Source: Hetaerina americana (Eukaryota; Arthropoda; Insecta; Odonata; Calopterygidae). Taken from it: a stretch of 64,000 bases of DNA. The first letter of the stretch is position 1; every line of letters begins with the position of its first letter. Shown piece by piece: positions 46,844 to 56,995 of the stretch. The DNA lies in NCBI GenBank assembly GCA_022747635.1, contig JAKTNV010000009.1:64745677-64809676 (forward strand), read 5' to 3'. The position numbers were made by a program, and so were the translations under genes. The notes beneath the pieces were generated by a model, which was not told where the DNA came from, did no database searches, and worked only from the letters and a program-made list of their open reading frames with translations.

Positions 46844-49800
46844 TACAATTAAGTGTATTAAGCGTCTTCCCCTTCCAAAGCATAACAAATCCTGTGGTAC
46901 AGAGATGCAGGAGTAATGTAATTGTAAATGGTGTGTGAAGACCAACAATTGATATTTTCAAAAGTTACATGGGGGAAAATTTAGGGATTGGAACATAAGT
47001 AAAGCAAGAACTCTTTCGAGATCTAACTGTGTTGAAGCACAAACCACCCAACAAGAAGTTATACACTATTTTTCCAGCATATTTTTGGAAAAGTGCCAAT
47101 ATAAAATTTTGATTTCTGCATTAACAAAGGTAGCCATTAAGGCTAGTTATAGTGATTTTAAGTAATTATCATTTGGCTGTATGAAAGTACATATAGCTTT
47201 GAAGTAGGAGCCATAGGGTGAACGAAATGGAAAAAATAATGTCATTATAAATGGATTAGTATTTGGTAATACACTAATTCCAAATGAAATTTGTTGTCAG
47301 CTGAAGACATTCAATTGGCTAGAGTGTGATTTACAGGTGTTTGTAGAGGGTGAGCAAGTAGCAAAATATGCCATCTAGTAAAAAATAATTGCTTTCCATT
47401 TTAAAGCAGCACCTAAAACACTCAGGTTTTCAAAGTTTATAATTTCTATTATTCATGTTTTACCATAGATAATTTTTATAGGTGCAAAGAAAGCCTCTCA
47501 ATTCATAAAGCAAATGAAAGCTGCAATGATACTTAAAAATGTACTAATTTTACAGAAAAATATTTGAAAACACGTCCTAGTTTTGCTAGATTCTTTTGAG
47601 CAATGATAACCTCTGCAATCAAGTCTTATTTTATTTAATTAATCAAATGTGAGGCTTGAGTTACAACCTATGATTCTGATTATGATATGTAAATAAGCAG
47701 GGTTTCGTAAATCAGGAATAATACATGTAACCATTTGAAAAAATACCTATTTTGCAATTTAACTGTTCCATATTTATGATGAAAGCATGATAACAGCATA
47801 TACTCTACTATGTGAAGCATGCAATTGTAACTTATTGTTGGATGTAAGCAGAGTATAAACCAAAATAAATCAATGTAAACGCTGGAGGATAATCCACTTC
47901 GTGAAAAATGTCTGTGAAGATTTCAACTGAATATAAAATTTATAGATGATATATTTATATGTTTGTCCGTATAGATTTAATGATGACATTGTTCAATGTT
48001 CATATATTTTTAAGAAGTCCCCACATGTCGAAATTAAATGGCTAATTAAAATACAGATCACGTCTAAGTAAGTGCTAAGTAGTATTTAAAAATGTTGCAT
48101 TAGATGCTTATTTTACTTCTTGTTCACAGGAAAAGAAAGAATATTTCATCTTGTGAACATTCAGCATGTACACCCTATTGCTTTGATCAATTTTGCTTCT
48201 CTAGCAAAGGGTAAAAATAAGGGTGATACATAATGAGAAATAGCCAATCTGAATCAAATAGAGGTATGCAGTGGATTTATGTAATTTATCTGCTACTGTA
48301 GTTATCAAGACCAAATATCAATGTCCAAATGGTTATGAGTTACAAAATGTAATTTTATAACTTTCACAAATGTCACCCATAGAGTTAGAGAGAAATATTT
48401 TCCCAAAGATAAAAGTTTGTAAAAAAAGAGAGCTTTATAAAATGGAAATGCCACATTACTGTGTGCTATTTATAACAAAAGATAAAAATCAATAAATAAT
48501 TGTAAGAAGTTATGACTATTACTGACTCCCATGTTTCACCAACAGAGTACACCTCAAAAAAAGATAAGAAAATGAAAATTTAGAAAAACTGTCACAACAA
48601 GAGTAAATCCCTCAGGAAGATGGTAACCAGAGACTGAGTTCAACTGCTGGACATGTTTTCCACGATGAATAAACACTTCACAGACTAAACATTGTATGGA
48701 TCAAAATCCCTCCAACTTATGGTACTCATGTCATCATTGGCTATTTTTTCTTCCACAAGCCAAATCATTCATTTACAAGGGCATAAGGACTGTATAAAAA
48801 TCCACGAGTAAGTGTAAAGTATGTTTTTAAATGAGTTGCATCTTCAACTACATATAGGCATGATAAATGATGAATCTGCGAGTATTCAATAAACCACTTT
48901 TTTTTCAACTGATAATCTACCATAAGTACAACATAATATGTTTTTTGGTGGTATGAGATGAGGAGGTTAGGCTACAAGAACAGTTTAGTACATAAAGAGA
49001 TCCTGCCAACTTATATATGTTAGCTGCACAAAATGTTGAAAGTGAAATTTTAGATAATTCATATATGCCACCTTAAAGCAGCTGTACAAACAATGAGTCT
49101 TGGAATTCAAACTAACACAAATAGAGGCTACCATTTAATGGCAGCAAGACAAAACATGAAACTTTAGATATCTAGCAAGAGCGGAGAAAATTCTGTAACA
49201 TTTGACAGGTTTTATGGCTTTTCTCTCATTATATTTAAGCAAACTTCTCTACCTGTCCATCAGACAGTTTCATGAAGTTCCTAAATGCTACAAATGCCTA
49301 CAAGAGCAGAAGTTCAACTGAAAAATGAATTAATGGCAACCACAAAATCCTGCTAAAATACTAGTTACAGGCAATGCCTCAGAGCATGATCCTATTCAAA
49401 TTTTATCAACAGCAAGTGCAGAGGGGTATAGGTCCTACTCATGCTAGCACCACCTGGCCAGCACATCCACCAAGGGACAAGTATGGTGTTCCAACACAGG
49501 TATGACCCATTTACTTATTGCACTCATTCATACAGATGAAAAAAGAGAAGCTATTCCCCAAAGAGTATTACTTTTAAAAACACTGCCCAAAGGAGTATGA
49601 AAAAATCTCACTCACAGCATCATTTCAAAGCAATGCATGACAGCTTACAAGAGTATGGAATGTTTCAATGAAAGGTATGCAAGTTTAAGAATATTATCTG
49701 CAAATTATGACATTTTCTACTTTTAATGGCCATCATTTGAAGCATAATTCAAAGCTAGTCTACTTATCACTCAAGAAGAATAATCAAACACAGTAGAGGA

Positions 49801-50472
49801 ATTAGTACTGTCAGCTGCTTAAGACATACTTTGTCTTTGGAGCTGCCAAACAACTTGATGCAATATTCCTAGCTGATAATGTTGCAGCATGAAGTAAAAG
49901 TTTCATGACAAACATATGAAGATGTAAGTGATAGAAAAAGTGTACCATGGTATATAATTTACTCTCGATTTGATGGGTTTGCCAATGTTGCCAACTTGGT
50001 ACAGGTTACTTTTTACATATGAAGGCGGAAAACTGTTCATCGTGAATTTATCTCCTATGAACCACTAACTACTCCTTTTAATTTTGCAGAAACCTTGAAA
50101 ATTAATTATTTTATCAATACTAATGAGTTGGATTGGGGGTATATACATGAGAGCAACAATAACATAACCAAGTACAGTGAAACTTGTCATCAGAGGAATC
50201 AGAGAAGACCAGGACATTTTTCCGGAAAAGACACTTCCACTCAACTCAGGGTCAGCCACTGGTGCAAGGGGGGTACACCACTTTCACTATTTGACCATAT
50301 GAACGGGTATTAGAACATGATATGTAGCTAAAATTACACAAGTGAGATGGCTGATAAATTACATAATGCCACATTGTATATGTACATTTCTACATTATAA
50401 CTAATATTAACATTTATTAACTATATATGCACATATTGTTATTTTTTATAGTTAACCTTCTTTTACCCTTTC
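46844..50472 (+). other. Long AT-rich stretch, possible 3' UTR then intergenic
   Basis: No gene, transposon or tRNA is recognised over 3.6 kb, the longest repeat-free stretch in the right half. AATAAA occurs at about 47,863 and 48,668, so the coiled-coil gene could have a long 3' UTR. Which signal is used cannot be told from sequence. Confidence 0.4.
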
Positions 50473-50645
50473 ACAAGGGTGGTTAGAAAGGTTCCCTGGG
50501 CCACCACCAGATATCAGCGCTAGCACAATCGGTTTCCCAAGCAGCAATAGATATACCTTAATGAGCAAGAATGTAATGCATCAGTGCTCTGGGAGGGGAT
50601 CTGTGGTGTGGATGCCTATCTGTTGCTGTTCCCATGTGATGATTT

Positions 50646-51337
50646 GTGGAGATGGAAAAAATTAAGATTCAAGCAGTAATTAAATACTTCGTAAAACAAG
50701 GTATGAAAGCAAAGGAAATTTATGCTGACTTTCAGAACACTCTCAGTGACTCTGCTCCTTCAAAGTCAACTGTTTCTAAGTGGACAACCAATTTTAAGTC
50801 ACGTCGGGATAGCCTAGATCCACATAGTGATGGCCAAAATGTGCAACTACCCCAGAAATTATTTGCAAAGTGCATAAAATAGGCATAGAGGATTGCCAAC
50901 TGAAAGTTCAAGAAATTGCTGAAGCTGTGGGGATGTCATCTGAATGGGGATATCATATTTTATCACAGTGGACTTGGATATGAGAAAATTGTCTGCCAGA
51001 TGGGTACCACCTCTCTTGACGCACAATCACAAATGCAACAGAATGGAAATTTCTAGACAATGTTTGACCAGTTTTAAGAGCAACCAACAAGATTTTCTGC
51101 GCCAGTTTGAGACCACAGATGAAACTTGGGCCACTACTATTCTTCAGAGACAAAACAGCAGCCATAGCAGAGGTAACGTTGATTCCCCACCACAAAATAA
51201 GCAAAAGCAATATGGTTAACTGGAAAGTTAATGGCTTCTCTTCTGGGATGGGAAAGAGATTCTGCTGATAGATTATCTTCCCACTGGTCAAACAATTACT
51301 GCACAATACTATGCTAACCTCTTGGACCAACTGCAGC
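50646..51337 (+). pseudogene. Mariner transposase, N-terminal half
   Basis: The product was a cut-and-paste transposase. In order: the first HTH region KIQAVIKYFVKQGMKAKEIY, then DFQNTLSDSAPSKSTVSKW, the hinge in decayed form (DPHSDGQN), EAVGMSS in a shifted frame, LSARWVPPLLT, and the first catalytic motif TTDETW, with its aspartate codon at 51118-51120. The strand after DETW is frameshifted. VNWKVNGFSSGM-like and QTITAQYYANLLDQLQ words carry on to the LINE junction. Multiple frame shifts and stops are present. Confidence 0.85.
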
Positions 51338-51344
51338 AATTATC

Positions 51345-52660
51345 TTGATATAATAATAAAGAAATCATTAGTAGAAGAAAGCATGCCAGGCAGCTGGAAG
51401 ATAGCTTCTGTAACGCCCATATTTACAAATGGAGACCAGGAGGAGCCCAGTAATTATAGGCCAATATCGCTCACCTCCACCTCCTGTAAAATTCTTGAAC
51501 ACATCATTGTTAGTTCCATTTTGAGATACCTGGATAGCCAATATTGATTAATAACCAACTAAGGTTCCATAAAGGTAGATCCTGCAAAATTCAACTCGCA
51601 CCCTTTGTTCATGATATAATGCATTCCGCTGAAAGTAATATTACTGTTCATGCCATATTCCTAGATTTTAGAAAAGCTTTTGATAAAGTCCCTCATTGCA
51701 AGTTATTCGCGAAGTTGGAAACTTATGGAATACACAGGAGTATTATACTCGATTAGTATGGAGTACACAGGAGTAGTATGCTGGATTAAACAATTTTTAA
51801 AAAATCGTGTTCAAACAGTAGTCCTGGACGGTGTACCATCGGATACTGTCAAGGTCATGTTGGGTTTACCACAAGGAAGTGTCATAGGCCCCCTTCTCTT
51901 CCTTATTTACATAAATGACCTCAGTACCGTAATTAATAGCAGGCTCCATCATTTTGCTGATAATGTGGTGATTTATGTGGACATTCGAAGTCGGGAAGAC
52001 AGAGTCGCATTAGCTAACGACCTAGATGCAATTCAGACTTGGGGCGATACTTGGCAATTGGAATTAAATTTGAAAAAATGCGTAGCAATAAATTGAGTAA
52101 TTCCTTCCCATTTAGTTACAAAGTAAAACAAACAGAAATTGCAAGGGTAGATTCCTTTAAATACTTGGGTGTAACAATTACTCACGATCTATCCTGGGGA
52201 AAGCACATACGAGAAATATGCAGTCATGCTAATAAAAAATTAGGATTTGTAAAAAGTGCTGAGTAAATGTGACGAAAAAGTGAAGGAACTGTGTTTTCTT
52301 GCCCTAGTCAGGCCCCATCTAGAGTATGCTGCCAGTATGTGGGATCCTCAAGAGATAAATTTGATTTTGGAATTAGATCGAGTTCAGCGGAGGGGGGCTA
52401 TATTTTTCAAACATTGCTATGACCAACGCAGTAGCTTATCTACTTTACTAGAATATTTAGGCTGGGATTCCCTCACACATCAGCATTTACAATATAGATT
52501 AAACTTAATAAAAACATTTAAAGATGGGGCCTTTTCCGATGACATTATGAACATGATACGAACCCCAACGTATTACGGGCGGAAGGATCACGAATATAAG
52601 ATTAGAGAGATTGACTGCAAGACAGACAGGTTTAAATGGTCATTTTTCCAAGAACAATAA
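51345..52660 (+). pseudogene. LINE C reverse transcriptase, broken
   Basis: RT blocks in order: SMPGSWKIASVTPIF, NYRPISLTSTSCKILEHIIV, NQLRFHKGRSCKIQLA, AIFLDFRKAFDKVPH, LPQGSVIGPLLFLIYINDL, HHFADNVVIYVDI, FKYLGVTITHDLSWGKHIRE, LVRPHLEYAASMWDP, LDRVQRRGA and a tail with YYGRKDHEYK and ending near FQEQ. The active-site box reads FADN where an aspartate pair (xADD) is required, so the second catalytic aspartate is lost. An in-frame 33-bp tandem duplication (51724-51789) adds stops. At least four frame changes or stops are needed to read it through. Confidence 0.88.
51724..51789 (+). repeat. 33-bp in-frame tandem duplication in LINE C
   Basis: 51724-51756 and 51757-51789 encode YGIHRSIILD-stop and YGVHRSSMLD-stop, so 11 codons are doubled. 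Confidence 0.85.
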
Positions 52661-52789
52661 GAGACCAGAATGCTTGTAATCGAAATCCCCCAGGAGTCAG
52701 TTCAACACAATAAGTATTAGCTGACAAGTTAGGGACTGCGCATGGTTATACGAGCATAAAAAAATATATATATATAAAACCATAAACAT

Positions 52790-53056
52790 AGTAATCAACC
52801 CGAAGGTTGGTTTAGTAGATGATAGTAGAGATCACCCAGTACTAAGCCCTATACGGCGTGTGAAAATTCACACATCAGGGTAGGGGGGCCAGTTCCTTTC
52901 CCTGTGCCGGTGATGGTTTCCCAGGAAGACCTGGTACCTGAAAAATCACTTTAGCTTGGGTGGAGCTGCATGTGCCCAGAGTGCCTTGCCCGGGAATCGA
53001 ACCCGGGACCCTATGGTCAGCAGTCCAACGCTCTACCCACTGGACTACCGCGACCC
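52790..53056 (-). mobile_element. tRNA-derived SINE nested in LINE C 3' UTR
   Basis: On the minus strand: A box TAGTCCAGTGG (53037-53047), B box GGTTCGATTCC (52993-53003) and an anticodon-like GGACTGCTGA arm reminiscent of tRNA-Ser(GCT) but without a long variable arm. A body of about 180 bp ends with CCAACCTTCGGGTTG. Both flanks are TA-rich (ATATATATATA), which hides the exact target duplication and the 3' tail. Confidence 0.85.
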
Positions 53057-53218
53057 ATATATATATAGATATATATATTTTTTTCTGGCAGGTTCCCCCC
53101 ACCTTTCCCCATCCATTTGAAAAATCCTAACCCCCCTCATCCCTTACCCTTTTCTCCTGGTGCTGCACCCCCAGCTGCACACCTTTTTGGTGGCTCGTAG
53201 GGTATTGATGTAGATGTA

Positions 53219-53580
53219 GAAAAGATAAATGAAAAAGACTAGGTTTGGCAAGAAAGAAAGTTATCTTTCATCAAAGCAATGCATGCCCACAGACAAGTGC
53301 CATTGCCATGGCAAAAATGTCAACTAAGATATGCATTGATGTCACACCCACTCCATTCACTTGATTTGGCTCCACCAGATTTATCTTTTCCCCATGCTAA
53401 AAATTTTTCTTGGTTAACTTGGTTGCTTGATTCTCTTCAAACAAAGAACTAACGGCAGAAGTAGATGGATATTTCGCAGGCCTGAAGGAATCTCATTTTC
53501 AAGATGGGATCAAGACATTGACCCAAGTGCTTCAGTGTACAGGGAGACTACACTGAAAACTAAAAAAGTTTCACTGAGGT
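53219..53580 (+). pseudogene. Mariner transposase, C-terminal half
   Basis: It resumes with EKINEKD, then FIKAMHAH in place of the usual FHQDNAPxH, then HPLHSLDLAPPDL (the region of the third catalytic aspartate), AKNFSWL and a C-terminal remnant KMGSRH. In mariner transposases these follow directly on the LLDQLQ motif seen before the LINE, which shows the two halves were one gene. The second aspartate motif is altered and stops occur, so it is inactive. Confidence 0.82.
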
Positions 53581-53630
53581 TAGTCGTTTATTTCTATTAC
53601 ATTCCAAGAACTTTTCTAATACCCTTGTAC

Positions 53631-54628
53631 GTAATTTCCAACATGTTCAATTGCTTAATTTAAAATTACAATTAATGAGTTCCAATTTATTTTTCAATAT
53701 TAAGATGATACACAGCATGGTGAGATTCACTAAACAGATAAAATAACCCAAACCTATTACCATGTTAAGCAAATTCCATAAAGTTACGCCTGAGACAACA
53801 AATTCTATTATGATGTTGCTCACAGATGAGTGGCTAACACGAAAATGAGCCAGCAAACAATTAACAAGTGCTGAAAATTATATAAGATACTTTAGATGTA
53901 TACTAATGATGTCGCACACAATGAAACCTGGGCTGCCAAATAAGTCATGTGGAGAGTAAAGTTTCTTACCTCATTCCATAGATAACTGCAATCCACATAG
54001 TTACACAAGATAGTATGCATTCAATTTTACATAATTATCGCCTGTATGTAGCTAGGGGTGGCAGAAAATGAATGTCAACTTGGGATACATTCTGATAGCA
54101 GGCATGCTCTGTTAGCAGAAAAAATACACTTTCTTGGTAGTTTGAGATGGGGGAGACCATTAGAGAAAATACAGAGAATATTTCCCCTGCTGAAAAGTGA
54201 GTTGGGATGAATTAGTCATAAAAGACACATGGCTATGGCTAACTTGCAATAATGAATGATGTATTTTGTCTTGAGATTCTGCTTAACAATAGACATGAAA
54301 ATGGATATCAATTCTGATCCCACATTAGTTTCCATTTAACACAGAATAAGAATGCATATTAACCTATAGTGCAATCTGGAATTAAAACTTATTGCAGGAT
54401 TTTGCAGGTTTCTGCTTAATACCGGTTCCATCCACCCAAGACGTCTCACTGTGAATATCAAATATCTCTAGATTCACTTCATACTTAGACTTAGCCATTT
54501 AACTGTTGAATATCAAAACAATTTTGTTATGATTTATACCTGTGCAGTCAAAATCAAGTCTTCATCACACTTTCAGTGGGGTTTATTCACAAATAATATC
54601 TTCTTTCTTTCATAGCAATACTTCAAAC
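53631..54628. other. No gene recognised
   Basis: Unique AT-rich sequence except for the repeat at 53762-53800. Confidence 0.4.
53762..53800 (+). repeat. Dispersed repeat motif, copy 2
   Basis: It matches 14273-14311 with three mismatches over 39 nt. The surrounding sequence is not obviously alike. Confidence 0.7.
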
Positions 54629-54641
54629 TACAAATTTCATT
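54629..54641 (+). repeat. Target-site duplication, left copy
   Basis: TACAAATTTCATT, identical to 55122-55134, flanks the Penelope-like element. Confidence 0.88.
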
Positions 54642-54722
54642 GAAGAATGATCTGGTACTTTCCCGGCGAATAATGTTTTCCAAGATTATTCGGGTCTCCC
54701 ACCGGGTCCACGTTCGTAGGTT

Positions 54723-54765
54723 TGCCGACGTTTCGATGGCCGAGTCGTCCATCGTCTTCAGGGCA
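54723..54765 (-). ncRNA. Candidate hammerhead ribozyme, left arm
   Basis: This is the inverted copy of the motif at 55034-55076, so it would form in minus-strand transcripts. The core words are identical. Confidence 0.55.
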
Positions 54766-54805
54766 TGTCGGTACTCAGGTATTTGGCCGCCTTATATAGT
54801 TTGGT

Positions 54806-54992
54806 CTTTGCCGAGAAGAGAAATTTTGGGAAAGATTGACTAAGGAAGCAATAGCGATCCGGCTCGAAAACAAATCCATTAACCGAGACAGCGGATACTC
54901 CCTCAGTAACGCGTGGAAACCCATTTTGAGGAACATCAAGGAAAACAAGAGGCGGAAAGCGTCCGACCAATCAAGACGTGACCTGAACTCCC
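54806..54992 (+). pseudogene. Penelope GIY-YIG endonuclease C-terminal scrap
   Basis: The frame through 54836 reads EKFWERLTKEAIAIRLENKS and then INRDSGYSLSNAWKPIL. KEA-I-IR and NRD-GY-LS-AW-P is the pattern at the C-terminal side of the GIY-YIG domain of Penelope-like elements, which nicks the target for insertion. The GIY and YIG motifs themselves, and the RT, are not present. The frame runs on into the right arm. Only about 45 residues are homologous. Confidence 0.7.
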
Positions 54993-55033
54993 GACCAAAC
55001 TATATAAGGCGGCCAAATACCCGAGTACCGACA

Positions 55034-55076
55034 TGCCCTGAAGACGATGGACGACTCGGCCATCGAAACGTCGGCA
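55034..55076 (+). ncRNA. Candidate hammerhead ribozyme, right arm
   Basis: Stem I UGCC (55034-55037) pairs with GGCA (55073-55076). CUGAAGA (55038-55044) matches the CUGANGA core. Stem II GAUGG (55046-55050) pairs with CCAUC (55060-55064) after one extra C. GAA (55065-55067) follows, then the self-complementary ACGU (55068-55071) as minimal stem III, then C55072. Cleavage is predicted between 55072 and 55073. Very short palindromic stem III is the known form of retroelement hammerheads that act as dimers. The extra C after the core is the main doubt. Confidence 0.6.
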
Positions 55077-55121
55077 AACCTACGAACGTGGACCCAGTGG
55101 GAGACCCGAATAATCTTGGAA

Positions 55122-55134
55122 TACAAATTTCATT
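55122..55134 (+). repeat. Target-site duplication, right copy
   Basis: TACAAATTTCATT, identical to 54629-54641. Confidence 0.88.
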
Positions 55135-56639
55135 ACTTTCTTTTAATCCACAGCACCATATTCTCACAAGTTCTCATTTCTTGGCAATGCATTTGGCATA
55201 AGGTAACTGTATAGCCAAAATTTTGAAATGGGCTAGTAAAAACAGAGCACTTTATTAATGATACTGCTTTCATAAAATGTTAAATTTAATTCGAAATCCC
55301 AAATGAACAAATTATAGTTTCAAATTTTGTTGAAAATTGCTACACGAGGTGCTTCATAATAAATTATTCTCAGCAACAAATTTAAATGGCATCTGAAATA
55401 ATATTGCTCGTTCTTTCATTGACTACCTTATAATCACTTGTCGATTGGAAATTTTGTAGATTAAGTTTTAGGCTCGACTTTGATTTGAAGAATTTCCGTT
55501 ATAACATACAATTCAATACTTTTTTCAAAAACTCATAAGCACAAAAATTAATTATACATAGTTCCCAATCTAAATTATTAATAATTCAACAACAGTGGCA
55601 CTCATAGTAGTTGATTATCCGCCATAGTAATGTCCTATTAATGTCATAGTAATTTTAAGTAGCTTTCATAATAATTGCTAGGGTTTTGAATATGAGTTTT
55701 TAATCATATTCAAAACCCAATTACCCTCCTATATTGGAAGAGTAGAATTCAAAATAATATTAATGCCTTAACTTTGGAAGTATTTTACTTAGGTCATTCC
55801 TATTGTAGATGGAAAAATTAAACAGATTTTGAAAGGTTTACGTATTTAATAACACAAAGCACAAATTCTTCTACGAAAATTGAATGCTGATAGCTTTTAA
55901 AGGAGAATACATTCAAAGGGACAAATTGAAGATACATTTGGCCAACTTTTGGAAGTCATTCATGAAACCAATATGATAACTGCCATCGTGAATCAGAGCT
56001 CTGTCAGCTACAGTCGGATCCTCCCAAATTCCTAGCCTCACTGGAAGGACACTGTTTTTGGAATGACATACTAGATCCAAAACAAATCCAAAATTCTAAT
56101 TTTGAAAATTTTTATACCATTTCCTCTCGCATAATTTAAAAAATTTTCTATAAAAGTATGTGTATTTTTACAATAGTTTTCTCAACAACAAGTGGGACAA
56201 GGTAACACACTTTCGAAATACACGATTTTATCATTTTGAATCAGGCAGCAGTTCCAAATGCAGAGGTTGCTAAACTTCAACGTACTTGGAACTTTAACAT
56301 AAACATGATGTCTGAAATCAGACTTACTCATCACTACATACAGATGTTTGCATGTTTTACACAAACAGACATTACTGAAGACTAAAGATCCTTATCAACC
56401 ACCACATTCTCCATTAATATATTGGCACTTGTTATATAATATTGAGCAGATAGTTACAGAAGAAAGAAGTGTCAGGGACTGGAAAGCAGTATCACCTGAT
56501 ATCCCTAATTTCCATTACACCAAGGCAGGGAGTCAAATACAAGAGTGCCCAGGGCTAAGAATACCTAACATGGCTCTTGGGTGAAAGTAGACCACTCCTT
56601 AGAAAATTCATATTATCAGAAAAGGTTTGCTTCTAGCCA
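55135..56639. other. No gene recognised
   Basis: AT-rich. A 15-bp perfect hairpin (55681-55695 with 55704-55718) is the only structure noted. Confidence 0.45.
55681..55718. repeat. Perfect 15-bp hairpin
   Basis: GGGTTTTGAATATGA pairs with TCATATTCAAAACCC around an 8-nt AT loop. Confidence 0.9.
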
Positions 56640-56995
56640 TGTTAATTGCTTGTGAAAACAGTACCTTGTGATTTGGCTGTGGCCTCGTCTATTGTGTGAA
56701 CTTTGATTCTTCGATCACTAAAAACCATATCTTGGATTTAGTCTATCATTTAGGAGGAAGTCCCTTGTATAGGATGTTCTGAAGGATGTTCATCATTTGT
56801 AGACACATGGCAACATTTAAACTCATTTAACCAATTGTAAACAATTGAAAACTCAAGAACAGATGCACCATGAACTTCGTCCAACTCGGCTTTGATTTCC
56901 TGCTGTGTTCAGCCTTTTAATGGAAGTGTTTAGTCACCCTATGAGACTCACTTTTCCCATTTTTTCTAAATGAACAAAAGTTTGTTTCTTCAAGC
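56640..56995 (-). mobile_element. Mariner N-terminal fragment
   Basis: The minus strand reads QEIKAELDEVHGASVLEFS, then VYNWLNEFKC (helix-turn-helix), DEHPSEHP (a decayed DEHRSGRP-type hinge), DMVFSDRRIKVHTIDEA and SQGTVF. This is the DNA-binding half of a mariner transposase; the catalytic half is absent. Stops interrupt it, and terminal repeats were not found. Confidence 0.8.

Larger units (their letters stand above)
51338..53218 (+). mobile_element. LINE family C (CR1/L2-like), best copy, inserted in mariner
   Basis: A 5'-truncated copy of about 1.9 kb starts inside the RT domain and ends with the family's GC hairpin (53167-53205) and GATGTAGATGTAG. It separates two halves of a mariner. 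A SINE (about 52790-53056) splits its own 3' UTR. No target duplication longer than a few bases is visible. Confidence 0.88.
50473..53630 (+). mobile_element. Mariner element interrupted by a LINE
   Basis: The left end ACAAGGGTGGTTAGAAAGG (from about 50474) and the right end (reverse complement CAAGGGTATTAGAAAAGTTC, to about 53629) form the terminal inverted repeats. Transposase codons run 50646-51337, stop at a family C LINE insertion (51338-53218) and resume at 53219. Without the LINE the mariner is about 1.28 kb, the normal size. Flanking TA dinucleotides are not perfect. Confidence 0.88.
54642..55121 (+). mobile_element. Penelope-like element, short copy with inverted terminal arms
   Basis: A 480-bp insertion is flanked by a perfect 13-bp target duplication. 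A short left tail (54642-54678) is followed by a 128-nt arm (54679-54806), then about 186 bp of unique interior, then a second 128-nt arm (54993-55120) in inverted orientation with about two mismatches. The interior encodes the end of the GIY-YIG endonuclease region. Terminal repeats that may be inverted, hammerhead-like motifs and GIY-YIG sequence are PLE hallmarks. The RT domain is absent, so this is a severely 5'-truncated or deleted copy that keeps both termini. Confidence 0.85.

Noticed and set aside
52985..53056. A tRNA gene
   Set aside because: A and B boxes are present, but the acceptor stem does not close, there is an 8-nt anticodon loop, and a SINE-like body follows.
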